Made by a program: the position numbers and the translations under genes. From Yamagishiella unicocca (lineage: Eukaryota > Chlorophyta > Chlorophyceae > Chlamydomonadales > Volvocaceae): 64,000 nt of DNA. The notes under the pieces were generated by a model. That model was not told where the DNA came from, made no database searches, and was given only the letters and a program-made list of their open reading frames with translations. Position 1 is the first letter of the stretch; each line of letters opens with the position of its first letter. The DNA lies in the NCBI GenBank assembly GCA_003116995.1, contig BDSL01000016.1, forward strand, positions 434,001 through 498,000, read 5' to 3'. Positions 1 through 12,411 of this stretch are shown here, in pieces.

Positions 1-155
1 AATATTGGGTTTTAGAGGCCGCGGCTGCGCACAGATCAGAGAGCATCGCGGTGTGGCGCCTAAATGCCAGTGACGTGAAGGAGGTGTGTCTGACGCTGCG
101 CTGCCTTCTGCTCGCAAGCCCGCAAGGCGGCAGCCCCGCTCGATCCACCGTCCTC

Positions 156-2156
156 TCAGGCCTTCTGCACCGCCTCCCGTAGCATGATCTGAAGCTCGCC
201 CGTGCCCAGCATCTGCTCCGCGATGTCCGCGCCGCCAACGAACTCTCCGCTGACGTAAAGCTGTGGGGCACAGCAGCACATCGGGGCGGACTAACATCGC
301 TGACAGCCATGGGGCAGTGAGCGGTGCTTCCGTAACGGTAGCACACGAGGGAAACGATGATGCGTTGATGCCTTCAGCGGTGGCGCGGTGGTGCGTTGAT
401 GCCTTCAGCGGTGGCGCGGGGTACATGGACCCTGAAACCCAGATCCGCCCCGCCCTGCTCCGTCGCTCTACCCTCCTTTCTCCCCCGTTCCTGGGAGCCT
501 CGCCCCAAGTGAACAGCACGTCCAGCACCTGCCCACAGCAGCTGCATTGCCGATCAACGATAAGGAGCCCAGCAGGCAGCATATGCAGGCCCGCATTCGG
601 ACCCGCCCAACCCGATATCTTCGCGTGGCATGCACGGTACCTGAGGGATGGTGGGCCACTGGCTGTACGACTTGATGGCTTCCCGCAGGCCCGGGTTGTG
701 GTAGTCGTCCAGCACGTTAACGACCTCGAAGTCGCTCTGGGGCGGTAAGGAAGCCGGGGGGAGCCGAGGAGTTGGGGCGGCGGCGCAGGCATGTTTTTGT
801 GCGAGGACCCAGGCCACAGCGACACAGGAGAGGGTCGCCCGCTGAGCCCATGGAACGAGGTTACGGAGGTTGGGTTGGGGGCCACATTGATGAGTGTCGA
901 GCCCCTGGTGGCTCAACGCGTAGTCCACGTTCCGTGCGATTTCGCGGACGGGTAGTCTCGGTAGTTCCCAGCCCCAGCGGCGAGGGAGGGGAAACACACC
1001 GGCCAGGGTAGGTCCCTAGCCCGCCTTCGTCTTCACAACCCTCGCACCTTAAGCGTGGTGAGCATGCTGAGCATGCGGGCGCTGAAGCCGCACTGGGGCT
1101 GCTGCCGGGTACCCTTGATGAAGGCCACAACCTGGTCCAGGGAGGGCAAGGGGGCGACGGCAAGAATGAGAGACGGGGTTTGGTTGGAAGCACACGCCCA
1201 ATTGCAACCATCCGCATAAGACTCGATCTCCGCATGCCTTGTATGTCGGGGATGTTTTCAGACGGCCGGCGACTACGATAGTGACCCATCCACATCGGTT
1301 CCCAACGGCGCGTGTGTCACACTCGCTGGCAGGATTTGGACGTCCGCCTCCCTTGGACGTAAAGACGTATATCGAGCACCCGCCTCCAACGCACCTGGTT
1401 TTCCTTGACTATCCGGCCGATCAGCTCCTCCATCGTGATGCCCTGGATGGGCTTACCCGCCGTGAGGCGGATTTCGGGCTTTGTGGCGCGAGCAACCGAA
1501 CGCGACTGCCATTTGGTCTCGCCGGGCATGTTTCCGGGTGGGATGTTCCCATTCTCGGCCACTGCAGCAATGAAGAGGGATAACCCCATTCTTAGCCACG
1601 ATGCACAATAAGTACGCGGGATGTGCCTGTGGGTATCACTTATCACGTCAGCCTTGGTGACCCGACCGTTAGGACTCACCCGCCTCCTCAACCCAAGACT
1701 TCCAAGCGGCGGTCAGGCCCTCGCGACTGACGTCGTCCACAATGTTATACTTGATGGCACCCGTCAGGTCGGGCAGCTCTTGCATATGCGCGGAAATGCT
1801 CGCGCCCACCTGCGTGCACGCGCCGTGGCAACATCTGCGTGTGTCCTGCGTTCACCCGTCAACCAACTTGCGCAAGTCAAATTGATTCCCACCTTACGGG
1901 AGAGGCCAATATATTGAAGATCGCCAGCCTTGTCAAAGACCGCGTAGACGCCAGCAGAGCCGGGAAATTGGTTCAGCTCGCCCTTCTCCATGACCGGAAC
2001 AGCCGTCGTGTCTCGCATGGCCGCTCGTGAGACAATTGAAAATCGTGTTTGGATGGGTTTCGCGGTCGTGAACGGGGTGAAAACGCCCTTGGGCAGGCGC
2101 GCCGCAGGGCGCGCCTGGCCCGCCGGTTGCAAGGTCTTCCGGGTCAGGGTCTGCAT
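156..2156 (-). CDS. GRXS16: CGFS-type monothiol glutaredoxin with N-terminal GIY-YIG-like domain (GRXS16 type, plastid)
   Basis: Six exons on the minus strand (2156-1893, 1809-1680, 1561-1395, 1131-1048, 736-641, 260-156) join in frame to 281 residues. The first ~60 residues are Arg/Ser/Thr-rich with few acids, as in a plastid transit peptide. Next comes a segment with [12 protein letters not shown] and LQYIGLSRK, matching the GIY-YIG-like N-terminal domain of plant GRXS16. The C-terminal third is a monothiol glutaredoxin: [17 protein letters not shown] puts the CGFS active site at residues 201-204, followed by [18 protein letters not shown] and GGADI, the glutathione and Fe-S binding surface. 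All joints use GT-AG. CGFS glutaredoxins carry or transfer [2Fe-2S] clusters in plastids. The start is the ATG at 2156; a GTG three codons upstream is less likely. No TGTAA poly(A) signal is visible before the window edge. The family assignment is firm; the exact orthologue name is inferred. Confidence 0.9.
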
Positions 2157-2895
2157 AGTTAACACCTAGAATATATTTTCAGAACTTTTATGTGGAGATA
2201 ATTATGAGCTTTCATGATAAGTCATCAGACACAATTACCACGCCGTACCATCGTATTGCATCATACGCCGTGATGCACACGCTGCCTTTGACTTCTACGT
2301 CATGATGTTTTTTCAGCAAGCTTCTCATGTTACTGTGACGGAAAGCCTTGTTGCCGTAGCTGCCTGCACGTGCAGCTTACTTGCATGTGCTTTTGATCGG
2401 TCAGCTGGTTCGTGTTGGTTGACACCCAGTGAACCAACATGCCCACACGCCGTCGCAACAACAGCCTAGATGTTAGGATTGTCAACAAATCCTCAGGGAC
2501 TTCAGGACGCGCTGTCTACACGAAAGGCTTTGTAGTAAAGCTGAAAGGGTGTGCATATGGTAACGTATGGTACCGGTATCACCGAAGCGACTGACATGCA
2601 GGACTGCGTGCGCATTAACCACCTTTGCGTGGGCCAAGGAAAACCTTGAGACGGGGTCCACAGACGCGAGGCGAGATGTTTCAAATGCTTATCCTGAGTG
2701 CTAACATGTTACACCGCCACCAGCAGCAGTGTCCCTCCTGGCGGCAGCAGCAAGCACGCCACCGCTGTCCAAGCTGCTGCCGCCGTCGTTGCTGCTGTTG
2801 CCAGCAGCGCATATTCCACACGCATCGACCCGGGTACGAACCAGCGCAGTAGCCGCAACCACCATGCCCGCAACTCAAGCTCCACAACCGGCAGC
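2157..2895. other. Intergenic: GRXS16 5' flank and RPL18A 3' UTR
   Basis: No coding segment with codon bias or recognisable protein was seen here. The right part is the 3' UTR of the ribosomal gene, ending near a TGTAA signal at 2709-2713 on the minus strand. Confidence 0.6.
2709..2713 (-). promoter_or_regulatory. Poly(A) signal TGTAA of RPL18A
   Basis: The minus strand reads TGTAA about 185 bases past the RPL18A stop. TGTAA is the usual chlorophycean polyadenylation signal. Confidence 0.6.
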
Positions 2896-4843
2896 TCAGT
2901 ACAGGGCAGTGTTGGGGCGGTTGGCCTTGAACAGCGTCCGGAACTCCGGCGCTGATGGGCGAACCAGCTTGTGCGTGACCGGGAACTGGATCTTCTCGTT
3001 GTGGAACTGCTTGGTGTTGGCACGCTTGCAGCTGTGGTAGTCCACAATCGCGGTCTTGATGATCTGGATGCACGATGGGCGCACCCGGTGGCGCGAGGCC
3101 ATCTCCTGGTACATCTGGGCCACCGAGCCGTTGAGGGTCACGTCGCGGTACTCCTTGTACATGTTGTGCACTCCCGTGCGCGACTGGTAGCGAACCCACA
3201 CGCCGTAGTTCTTGGCCAGGGTGGGCTTGCGCTCGGAGATCTGTGCGTGGATGGAAGCACCGATACAACGCGGCGCCGAGGGGTGCAGGATAATCAGGCG
3301 AGGGAAGAACCCGGGAGAACAGCGAGTGCGTGTGGATAGGCCGACTGCTGCATCGAATTGATAGCACCGCACACGGTCCCCACAGTCCGGTGCGTGTCCC
3401 GCATTCGCGCCCATTTTCAAGGCGAGCGCATCTAGATATGAGACCATGGAGTGCAAATCCGTTAACGACCGTGAACAGGAAGGCCGCTGTCCGACTATTA
3501 AAACAGCGCCGGTAATCTTATAGCTTCAACCGCGCAGGGGCCTGACAAAACCCCACATCCCATACCAGTAAAACTAGGGCGGACAAGCCCCGCGAGCTTC
3601 ACACGGCCGGGTTACCACTCACAAACCCAGGATAACACCACATCGTCCCACTACCGTGGCGATGTGCAATCCTGCTGACGCGTTATAACGTATGCTGCTG
3701 CTCGCTCCCCCGTGAACGAGCACAGGTGCAGGCTTTGATCGCGCGTACTCGCCGACACTACTGTAGCTGTGTGATGGGGCCCCCGACCATAACGCCATGA
3801 GTTAATGGACCAGGTGAGCGAGCCCGGCACGCCGCCACTTAGCTCGCCGACAACAGTGCCTCGGCTGCAGTACCCCCACCCCAATTGGCTGATTTAGGCG
3901 CTGAAGGTATGTGAGCAAATGCCAGAGTACCGGCTGCTGGGGCAGTAGTGCTTCCATGTGCGGCTGCGCCGTTTCCACGCTGCTGCTGCCGGAGTCGATC
4001 ATCGATGGCTATGCCCGCGGCGCTCCATAACTGCGGTCGCCGCCAGTGACGATATCCCAGCAGTCCGGCAGCTTTTGCTGCGAACTAGGTAACGTTGTAA
4101 GCTGTCTGCTATGGAAAGCAATCGCCACCATCCAAACAGCAACGGCACGAAGCCGTCGCCACTTTATGGCATTGCTGCTCCGGCTATAATAGCTCCAGTT
4201 GCTGCTGCTCGCCAGCGGTTCACACCGAATACCACTGCTCCGTATACTTCTGAATTGTCATGCCACTTGGCATTTCGCTGAGCCCATCCCCAAGAAGCCC
4301 ACCCGGGAGACGTCGGCAAGAAACGGCTTGTTGGCTGCTCACCTCATTGCACGAGACGATCTGGCCGTTAGCCTTCTTCACACGCCTCAGCTTCCTGAGG
4401 AAGTACCTGTAGACGAGAGAACCCCGCCGAATGCGGCCGTCATAATAGCAGCGTACAGGAGCCAAGGCGATATGACTGAAAAATAGTCGGTTTGGCTATA
4501 ATAAGGACCATGCAAAGCTGCTCCGCCACATTATGTCCGGGTGTGCTTCCTCAACTACAGCGCCGTCGCAGGATGCGCATAATAGAGGACTCCCCTGGCA
4601 GCGCTGGCTGCGCTCCCGAATTCCTCACCAGAACTTGCTCTTGGCCTTGACGTCATCCTCAGCCCACACCTTCATGCGGTAGACAGTCGGGGAGGCATCG
4701 GTGGCCGTGGGCAGATGGCGGCCCACCACCTGATACTGGTGGAACTTGAAGCTCCCCTGTGGCGCAGGCCCAAAGATATCGATTGAATGGCTGAAGATGA
4801 GACAAGTCTGTGAACTCCCAGGCCTGCCAGTCCTTGCTTTCAT
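2896..4843 (-). CDS. RPL18A: 60S ribosomal protein L18a (eL20)
   Basis: Four exons on the minus strand (4843-4838, 4756-4629, 4406-4343, 3240-2896) give 180 residues, close to the usual 176-178. Family signatures run in order: [14 protein letters not shown] near the start, [75 protein letters not shown], and the end [10 protein letters not shown]. It is a structural protein of the large cytosolic ribosomal subunit. The first exon is only ATG AAA. The first intron (4837-4757, 81 bases) then starts with GCAAGG and ends CCACAG, a GC-AG intron. Without it the same frame stays open but adds an N-terminal tail of about 30 residues unlike the family, so the spliced form is preferred. The next gene (cyclophilin-40) is divergent. 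Confidence 0.93.
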
Positions 4844-5701
4844 GGCGAGAACGGCGCAAACGTGCCTTTGCTGGGAACCGCCACATTCTTACGCACCTGC
4901 ATAACCATTTTCGCAGGCTCCTAGTTACACACTCAGGAAAGAGAGGGAGTGGTCGGGCCGCGACCCCTTCACGGTTCCCGAAGTACAAGGCCCATATAAC
5001 CGCAAGGCCCTCCCAAAGAGTTTGTGTAGCTCGGCACTAGGCAACAACTTTGTCAAATATATTTATCCGCAAATTAAACTGATCATCCAGGTGCGCCGTT
5101 AAATACACTCAATACCCGTGTCGCGCGTGAGTCCCGCGCCATCTTGCCGATGTGCCTAACGCTTTACGGCAAAGCGACTGCAGTGACAAGTGCACGTAGC
5201 AGTAATAGTATCCCACTCACGGCTGATCCAAAAAGACAACCGGCTTTCATTCACCCCACCTTTCCTCGTGACTCTTCGGTAGTTATAGCTGCTTAACACC
5301 CGACTGTTTTGAAGGTCCTCCTTGGCATAATATTGCCTACCCTTTTTTATCCTTGCGATTAGATCACGTCAGTCGGCTCTCCTGCGCCTCCGGCAGGCCC
5401 TCTGGACCCTGGTCTCACACAAACACAAGCACGCGCACATGATCCCACCCAATGAAGGGCCACATCACACAAACGTGACGTACCTTTGAACACACTCCCT
5501 GTGCAGGTCCCTGCCGTCGACCGCGCTTCCTTGCCTGGCTTCCAGAAACCGCCCGCACAGCCCTCGCCCAGGCGCACTGCTCCAAGTGCAGCGGTGAAAG
5601 GTAGCCGCCAGCAGACCCACGGCAACAGCACCAGGGGGCAACCTCGTGGAGCACACAGGCAGCTGCTGCCACCTTCACCGGTTACCGCCGTCCTAGGCAC
5701 C
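4844..5701. other. Divergent intergenic region RPL18A / CYN40
   Basis: About 860 bases between two divergent starts, AT-richer than the flanking exons. It should hold both promoters and 5' UTRs. No individual element could be defined with confidence. Confidence 0.5.
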
Positions 5702-8700
5702 ATGCCGATCGTGAAACGCGACCCGTCGAACCCCGTGGTGTTCCTGGACATCACGCTGGGTGGAGAGTCCAGTGAGTCTGCCCTGCTCAGCAGGACTGCG
5801 CCCTGGGGATCAACACGACTCCGGAGCTAGTTTGGAGGCACCGCTCGCCCTCTGGGCCCCATGGATGATTCCCGGGGCAGGAGCGGGACCGTGCGGGAGC
5901 AGGGAGGGACCGTGCAGGGAGGGACCGTGCGTATGCACGGCATTACCATTGCTGTTGAGGGATACGGCGGGTGCGCTGCGTCAGCGACGTCAAAGAGTCT
6001 TGGGGCCGCTGGGGGCAGCTGCAGCTTACTGGGTGAGGCACTGGCCGGCGGGCAAGGCGTCGTGTGGGCCTTATGCGGCGGTGCGAGCCACCTAGGCGCA
6101 ATAGCTGCACCACCCACCGGCGGCCGCGGAAGCACCCGGGGACCCCCGGATGGGAGGTGCGCCCGCCAGCAGCAGCGGCAGCAGTAGCAGCAGTAGCAGC
6201 AGGTCAGGTCAGGCGGCGCCCGCAGCAGCAGCAGCACTAGCGGAGTGCGATCGTGGTTTCAGTGCGCCTCGGTCCGCCACGTATGGGAGGTTGCGCAGGC
6301 TGGGCCGGCGAAGGGGGGGGGAGAGGGGAAGCGGAGGGGTTTCGACATGCCGCGCATTTCGCACACCGCCCGGGGCCCCCAACTTAACGGCAACCAACCC
6401 CTCCGCTACGCCCGCCCCAACTCTCCACTTCCCCCTTTTGTGGATTCGCGGATATAATGCACCCCCCCTTTGTCCGGTCCTCCGGCTCCTATGCCGTGTA
6501 ACCGGGTCTTCTCGCCACCCCACCCCCCTTTGTGCTGCTGCAGTCGGGCGGGTACTGCTGGAGCTGTACAAGGATGTGGTGCCAAAGGTACGACAACTGG
6601 GAGGGAGCCGGGGCCCAGGGCCGAGTTGCTATCTGGGCCTTACTGAGTCCTGAGGGCACGTGACTCGTCATACAGGTGGCCAGCCCCCACGGTCCCCATT
6701 TCCCCAACGCGTCTGACCCCAACAGCTTAGCTTGCCTCCCCCTGGAGTGATCGTTTCTCCGCTTTCCTGCGCCCACAAAAACCTCGACTCGTCGCAGACT
6801 GCCGAGAACTTCCGCGCGCTGTGCACCGGCGAGAAGGGGATGGGCGAGAAGGGCGTGCCGCTGCACTTCAAGGGCTCAACTTTCCACCGCGTCATTCCCG
6901 GTGGGCGAGCTGGGGGGTACTGAGGGTGTGGAGATGGGTGTGGAGATGGGTGTGGAGATGGGGCCAACAGCAGCGGCAGCGAGGTGACGAGCTGGGTGAG
7001 GGTCTGCAACGGGGTGGCTAGCCGTGCTAGGGAGCTGCGACGGGGTAATAGGTAGAGCAGGCGAGCGGCGGCTGTGCGGCTGTGCAGTCGGCTGTTCGGC
7101 AGCTAACGCCCATCGCCTTACCATCGTCACGTGCATGTAACGCTTTGCTTGCTGCCTTTTCCGTTGGCCGTGCCCTGGCGCAGATTTTATGATCCAGGGA
7201 GGGGACTTCACGGCCGGCAATGGCACCGGTGAGTCGGGGTGGGTGGTGACCAGGAAGGCGGCTTTTGACGGTTTTGGCGGTACGGCGGGGGACAGTACGG
7301 CGGTAGACAGTACGGCGGGCGACAGTACGGCGGGCGACAGTACGGCGGGGGACAGTACCTCGTTTTAGCCCTGAGGTCGTGGTTGCCTTCGTCGCCGATG
7401 GGGCGGGTACGGCGCACCTTGGGAAGGGTGCAGCCTGCAGCCTAGATCTGCCGCCTAGATCTGCCGCCTGTGTGTCGGTCCCTGCAGGCGGTGAGTCCAT
7501 CTACGGTGAAAAGTTCGAGGACGAGAACTTCACCCTGCAGCACGACGTGCCCGGGCTGCTGTCCATGGCCAACGCGGGGCCGAACACCAACGGCAGCCAG
7601 TGAGTGGAAACGCCCGGCTGGGGGGCCTCGGTTGTGCTGTGCGGTTGGGGCCGGAGCTCAGGCTTTGGGGCTCCTCATTTCGCCGCTGCAACCACACCGC
7701 GCGTCACACGATGCCTCGATATGGCATACCTTCCGCCATTGTGGCGATCCTGCGCGTACTGATGCCGTGCTTTGGGGCCCGACGCGCTTCCCAAGCGGTT
7801 GCCCCCTGGGGGCCCCTCCACTACCCCCACAGCAGCCTCACTCCCCAAGCACCCCTCACCCCACCCGGCCTACACCCCGCCCGCCCTACACCCCACCCGC
7901 CCTACACCACGCCCGCCCCTCACCCCACCCCCCGCCAGGTTCTTCCTCACCACTGTCGCCACGTCGCATCTGAACGGCAAGCACGTCGTGTTCGGCCGCG
8001 TGCTCAAGGCAAGGGGGGCTGGAGGTGTAGGGAAGGGCTTTAAGGTGCAGCCAGTTTTGAATCGGTGCCTGCTCGTCATCCGCCAGCGCCCGCAGCTGAC
8101 TCGCTAGCGGGCTGGCGCTGTTGTGGAGGCTTGTAGGACCCGTCAGCTCTTCCACCTGCTCTCACCTGTCGGCACCGCGTCAATGCCTTTTCCACCCAAA
8201 TTTCATCTGCTCCCCCTCACTTTTCCACCCAAATTTCATCTGCTCCCCCTCGCTTTTCCACCCAAATTTATCTACTCCCCCTCGCCTTTCCACCCAAATT
8301 TCATCTGCTCCCCCTCGCCTTTCCACCCAAATTTCATCTGCTCCCCCTCGCTTTTCCACCCAAATTTCATCTGCTCCCCCTCGCTTTTCCACCCAAATTT
8401 ATCTGCTCCCCCTCGCCTTTCCACCATGTCTTCGACAGGGTATGGGCGTGGTGCGCGAGATTGAGCAAACGGAAACGGGCGAGCAGGACAAGGTACGACG
8501 TGACGGAGTCGTTACCGTTCCCATTACACCCGTACGCACCCGGATCTGGATTCCCTGGTCGTACCAACTGCCTGGTCTGCCTGATCCGCCTGATCTGCCT
8601 GATCTGACCCCACCCGCCACATGCATGCCTTGGCCCTCATCGTTACTTGCTGATCTCCCCTGCTGATCTCCTCCCCCTGCTGGCCTCCTCCCCATGTTGA

Positions 8701-11452
8701 TCTCCCGCCCGCAGCCTGTCTCGCCGGTCGTTATTGCGGACTGCGGTGAGCTGACGGACGAGCAGCTGGAGGACGCGGCGGCGGCGGTGAGCGGCAGCAG
8801 CGCCTTCCCGGACTACCCCGAGGATGCGGACAAGCCGGAGGGTGGGTGGACTGGCTGACTGACTGGCTGACTGGCTGACTGGCTGGCTGGCTGGCTGGCT
8901 GGGTTGCTGGCATGGCTGCCGGGCTGGCTGACTAGCTAGGTGGCTGGCTGGCCTGGCTGGCTGGCCGGGTGGCTGGTGGGGCGGCGGCGGAGCCCTGTGT
9001 GCAACGCAGTGGGGGCATAGTAAGGTGTTGGCGCAGTATGGGATGGTGGTCTTCATCAGGATGGTGGAGAGCTTGGGCTCGCTTCGTCTGGGCGAGGGCA
9101 CGGTAGTCCCGACCTAGAGGGGACTCCGCCGCAGCCCCACCAGCCGGGCTAGGGGGCTAGAAGGCTAGGAGCGGACGCCGCCTGGTCGCTGTGGGTGCCA
9201 GATGTCCGGGGGAGGGTGCAAGGACGGGGAGGGGGAGGGAGCGGTCCGCGGGAGCCTGGGGTGCCTGCGACGCCTGGTGCCACCGTCTCCGCTGTTGCTG
9301 CTGCTGCTACCATCCCCACTGCTGCTGCCGCTGCCGGCGCTGGTGCTGCTGCAGGCGAGTCGGAGGCGGAGTTCCGGCTGCGGGCGGGTGAGGCCATCCG
9401 AGTGGAGGGCAACGAGCTGTTCAAGGTGGGCGGGCGGGCGGGGGGGCTGGGCGCGTGCACCACGTGGGTTCTGTTAGGAGGGGCGATGGCACGTGGGCGG
9501 AGTGAGCTCCTGCGCGCAAAGGCCCGGGACAGCCAGTGAGCGGCAGCAGAGAGCGACTTTGAGGCGGCAGAGGACGCATGGTGCGCTGCCCCCCGGGGCA
9601 AACAGCCGAGTCCGGTAGCCGAGTCCGGTAGCTGAGTCCGGTAGCCGAGTCCGGTAGCCGAGTCCGGTAGCTGAGTCCGGTAGCCGAGTCCGGTAGCTGA
9701 GTCCGGTAGCCGAGTCCGGTAGCTGAGTCCGGTAGCCGAGTCCGGTAGCCGAGTCCGGTAGCCGAGTCCGGTAGCTGAGTCCGGTAGCCGAGTCCGGTAG
9801 CCGAGTCCGGTAGCCGAGTCCGGTAGCCGAGTCCGGTAGCTGAGTCCGGTAGCCGAGTCCGGTAGCCGAGTCCGGTAGCCGAGTCCGGTAGCCGAGTCCG
9901 GTAGCTGAGTCCGGTAGCCGAGTCCGGTAGCTGAGTCCGGTAGCCGAGTCCGGTAGCTGAGTCCGGTAGCCGAGTCCGGTAGCCGAGTCCGGTAGCCGAG
10001 TCCGGTAGCCGAGTCCGGTAGCCGAGTCCGGTCCCCAGGCGGACGTGCGGGTGGGCCGTTGTCGGAGCTGGCTCGGGCTCCCAGCTGACGTGGCCTGACA
10101 GCTCCTGATGTGGCCGGCAGGCCTGCGCGCCCCATTTCCCCCAAGCACTCTCGGGGGCTAGCTGCGTTGTCTGAACAGCGGCGCTAGCCGCACTGCCTGG
10201 ACTCCGCTGTTGAGTTCCGGAATCCCGCGATGCCCTGCAGGCGGGCAGCTACGGTGATGCCGTACTGCGGTACAGCAGCGCGCTGCGGTACGTTGGACAG
10301 GCCGGCTTCAGCGACCCTGCCGCCGTCACTGAAGAGCAGCAGACGGCGCTGCAGCAGGCAGTCATCAGCTGCCTGCTCAACAGGTGTGCGGAGATGTGCG
10401 GGTTCGAGGCGGGGCGAGACCGCGGGGGGGGGGGGCGGCGGCGCCGACACCTGCTTTGTGTTTTTTGCGCCATACGACCGTCCCCGTGCCAGGTCAGCAC
10501 CGCCCCTTCGGCTCAGCACCAGCTCACCTCACCACGTGCGGCGGCTCACCGGGATACGACCACCCGGCGCCCTCTCACCTCCCTAACCACCCAATTACCT
10601 ACCTAACCACCCAACTACCCAACCACCCACTCGGACCCGCACGACCACGCAGGGCCGCGTGCCGGCTGCGCCTATCCAAGCCGGCGGCGGCGCTGACGGA
10701 CGCGGAGGCGGTTCTGGAGCAGGCGCCTGACAACGTCAAGGCTCTGTTCCGGAGCGGCCAAGCCAGGCTGGCCCTCAAGGTACGGCAGGGGGTTCCGAGG
10801 AAGACCCGTGGATGCGAGAAAAACCGTTTAGAACGGACGTTTTGAGATGCATGCTGGAGAACGTGGGTGAGGAAAAGACGGCAGGGGGGGAGTAGGGAGG
10901 GAACCTCGGGGGAGGGAATCGCCCCGCGAGGGGTCGCGATCTTGCTGGTGTGCCAGTGGCTCCCTACTTTTAGTCTCGAGGAATACGTGCACCTTGGTCC
11001 CGGTACTGTAGTTGCCGCTCAGATGTACTTTGCGTATCGTACGACCTCATATCTGTACTGTTTGTGCGAAAATTTCGTGTTGCATTATTTCGTGCTGCAT
11101 TGTTAAAGATACTTTTACCAAATCTTCTGGCCGCGCCTCCTGTGCCGCCCTCAGGATTACGCCGGTGCCCTGGCGGACCTGAAGCAGGCTTCGGAGCTGG
11201 AGCCGACAGACAAGGGGATCAGCGGTAGGCCGGGATCAGGGGGCTTGAATTTAGGTTGGCAGGTGCCGGATGCTCTTGCTGAGTAACACCCGCCTGCATG
11301 CCGTACATTAACTGACTGTTGACGGCCGTAAACTCATAACGTCCTGCCCCGCCGTGCTGCTGCTGCGTGAAGCCGAGCTGGCCAAGTGCAAGGCGGCCGT
11401 GGAGGCGGAGCGCAAGAAGGAGCGGGCAACCTACTCGCGCATGTTTGGTTAG
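5702..11452 (+). CDS. CYN40: Cyclophilin-40: peptidyl-prolyl cis-trans isomerase with C-terminal TPRs
   Basis: Thirteen exons (5702-5771, 6544-6587, 6798-6900, 7184-7228, 7488-7599, 7939-8008, 8439-8492, 8715-8841, 9355-9425, 10241-10383, 10653-10779, 11155-11224, 11373-11452) give 371 residues, the size of plant CYP40. The cyclophilin domain (about residues 1-190) has [40 protein letters not shown] with catalytic Arg and Phe, [14 protein letters not shown], and [12 protein letters not shown]. His replaces the cyclosporin-binding Trp, as usual in CYP40. TPR helices follow: [68 protein letters not shown]40 is an Hsp90 co-chaperone that binds through its TPRs. Intron 6 (8009-8438) is GC-AG (AAG then GCAAGG). 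Introns 4, 6, 8 and 9 carry tandem repeats, and intron 1 carries a dispersed element. The acceptor before exon 13 (GTGAAG) is weak but forced by frame. Confidence 0.95.
6150..6240 (+). repeat. CAG/TAG triplet-rich tract in CYN40 intron 1
   Basis: Degenerate run of AGC/AGT triplets inside the first intron of the cyclophilin gene. No coding role is seen. Confidence 0.6.
7266..7360 (+). repeat. 15-base minisatellite in CYN40 intron 4
   Basis: About six copies of a unit close to GACAGTACGGCGGGC, with small changes. It lies wholly inside intron 4 of the cyclophilin-40 gene. Confidence 0.85.
8186..8428 (+). repeat. 33-base minisatellite in the GC-AG intron 6 of CYN40
   Basis: Seven to eight copies of a pyrimidine-rich unit of about 33 bases, each containing CCACCCAAATTTCATCTGCT or the same with two bases missing. 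It ends about 10 bases before the acceptor at 8438, so it supplies most of the polypyrimidine tract. Confidence 0.9.
8847..8985 (+). repeat. TGGC/TGAC tetranucleotide tract in CYN40 intron 8
   Basis: Tandem GGCT and GACT tetranucleotides start a few bases after the intron 8 donor. The tract is imperfect toward the 3' end. Confidence 0.8.
9605..10033 (+). repeat. 13-base minisatellite, about 33 copies, in CYN40 intron 9
   Basis: Unit GGTAGCCGAGTCC with a common variant GGTAGCTGAGTCC, repeated without spacers for about 430 bases. Thirteen is not a multiple of three, so three units encode a 13-residue period in every frame, giving long open frames on the minus strand that are artefacts. It lies inside intron 9 (9426-10240). 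Confidence 0.95.
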
Positions 11453-12411
11453 GTACGACACAACCGCCAACTGCCGTACATCAGGCGTGGCTGCCTCCCT
11501 GTGGTTCCCGCGATGCACACGACTGGCGGGTGGCGAGGGTGCTGACACACGTAGGCCTTTTGTTGTAGACGTCAGAGCGCGAGCGCGTTAGGTGTGGTCG
11601 TTAGCAGAAATCCGGTCGGGTAGAGGGTCCATTTTGCCGTGTCAACAACAGTGACAAATCCCGCATGAGGGTGCTGTGCGCTGTGGCCGTGCATGGGGCC
11701 CACCACCACAGCCGCCGCACTGTGTGACGTTGCGCAGAGGGGGCTCGCGGCTCGCATCAGCAAAACGGCGTCGCCGTCGTAGGTAGAGTTGCAGCAGGGG
11801 TCAAGAGGCCGATGAGGACGTAGGTCATGCGGGCCAAGCTACTGCTGCACAAGCGGGGCGTGTTCGGCAGGAGCAACGGCGCTTTCGACGTAGCGTCCTT
11901 TGTGGGGCTAGGTGCCGGTGTGTTGGGCCTGTTGGGGGCTGAGAGGAGGCCGCTGGCAGATGTAAAGCGCCACGAACCGGATCCGCAAACCTGGGGCGAT
12001 TGCCGTACTGTGTGAGGCCCCGTGGGCAGGGATTGCTGTAATGCGGGTACAGCAGGTGATAAATTACGCCGAGGTCGGGCGCTGGTGCAGCTCAGTACTT
12101 CGAAGGGCCATGTGGCACCAGGGTTTTAGAGGCCGTCGCGACCCCCCGCAGCCGTGCCGTCTGCCGTGCCGTACAGTTGGGCCAGACTCCCAAAGGCGAC
12201 TTCGACGGCCAACGCAATACGCCTCCCATTCAGACGACGTAGTAAAGTTGCACGGTCCGTTGCTTGCATACCTTAATTTCCACTGAAGGCCCATCATTGC
12301 GTCTCCTTAAACCTTTCCCGTCAGCAAGGGAGCCCCACCAGAGGAAACATTCACTTTCATATACCTAATGCCGCCCTCTGTACTACATTGTCGTATAACG
12401 TTACGTTATCG
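11453..12411. other. Convergent 3' region CYN40 / OTU protease
   Basis: No coding segment recognised. TGTAA occurs on the plus strand at 11961-11965 and 12037-12041, either of which could end the CYN40 transcript. Confidence 0.5.
12037..12041 (+). promoter_or_regulatory. Candidate poly(A) signal TGTAA of CYN40
   Basis: TGTAA about 585 bases past the stop. Another copy lies at 11961-11965. Which one is used cannot be told from sequence. Confidence 0.4.

Noticed and set aside
9149..10148. Long minus-strand open frames (224-331 codons) across the 13-base minisatellite
   Set aside because: They exist because the unit has no stop in these frames. The region is an intron of CYN40 and the encoded repeat is a simple slippage product.
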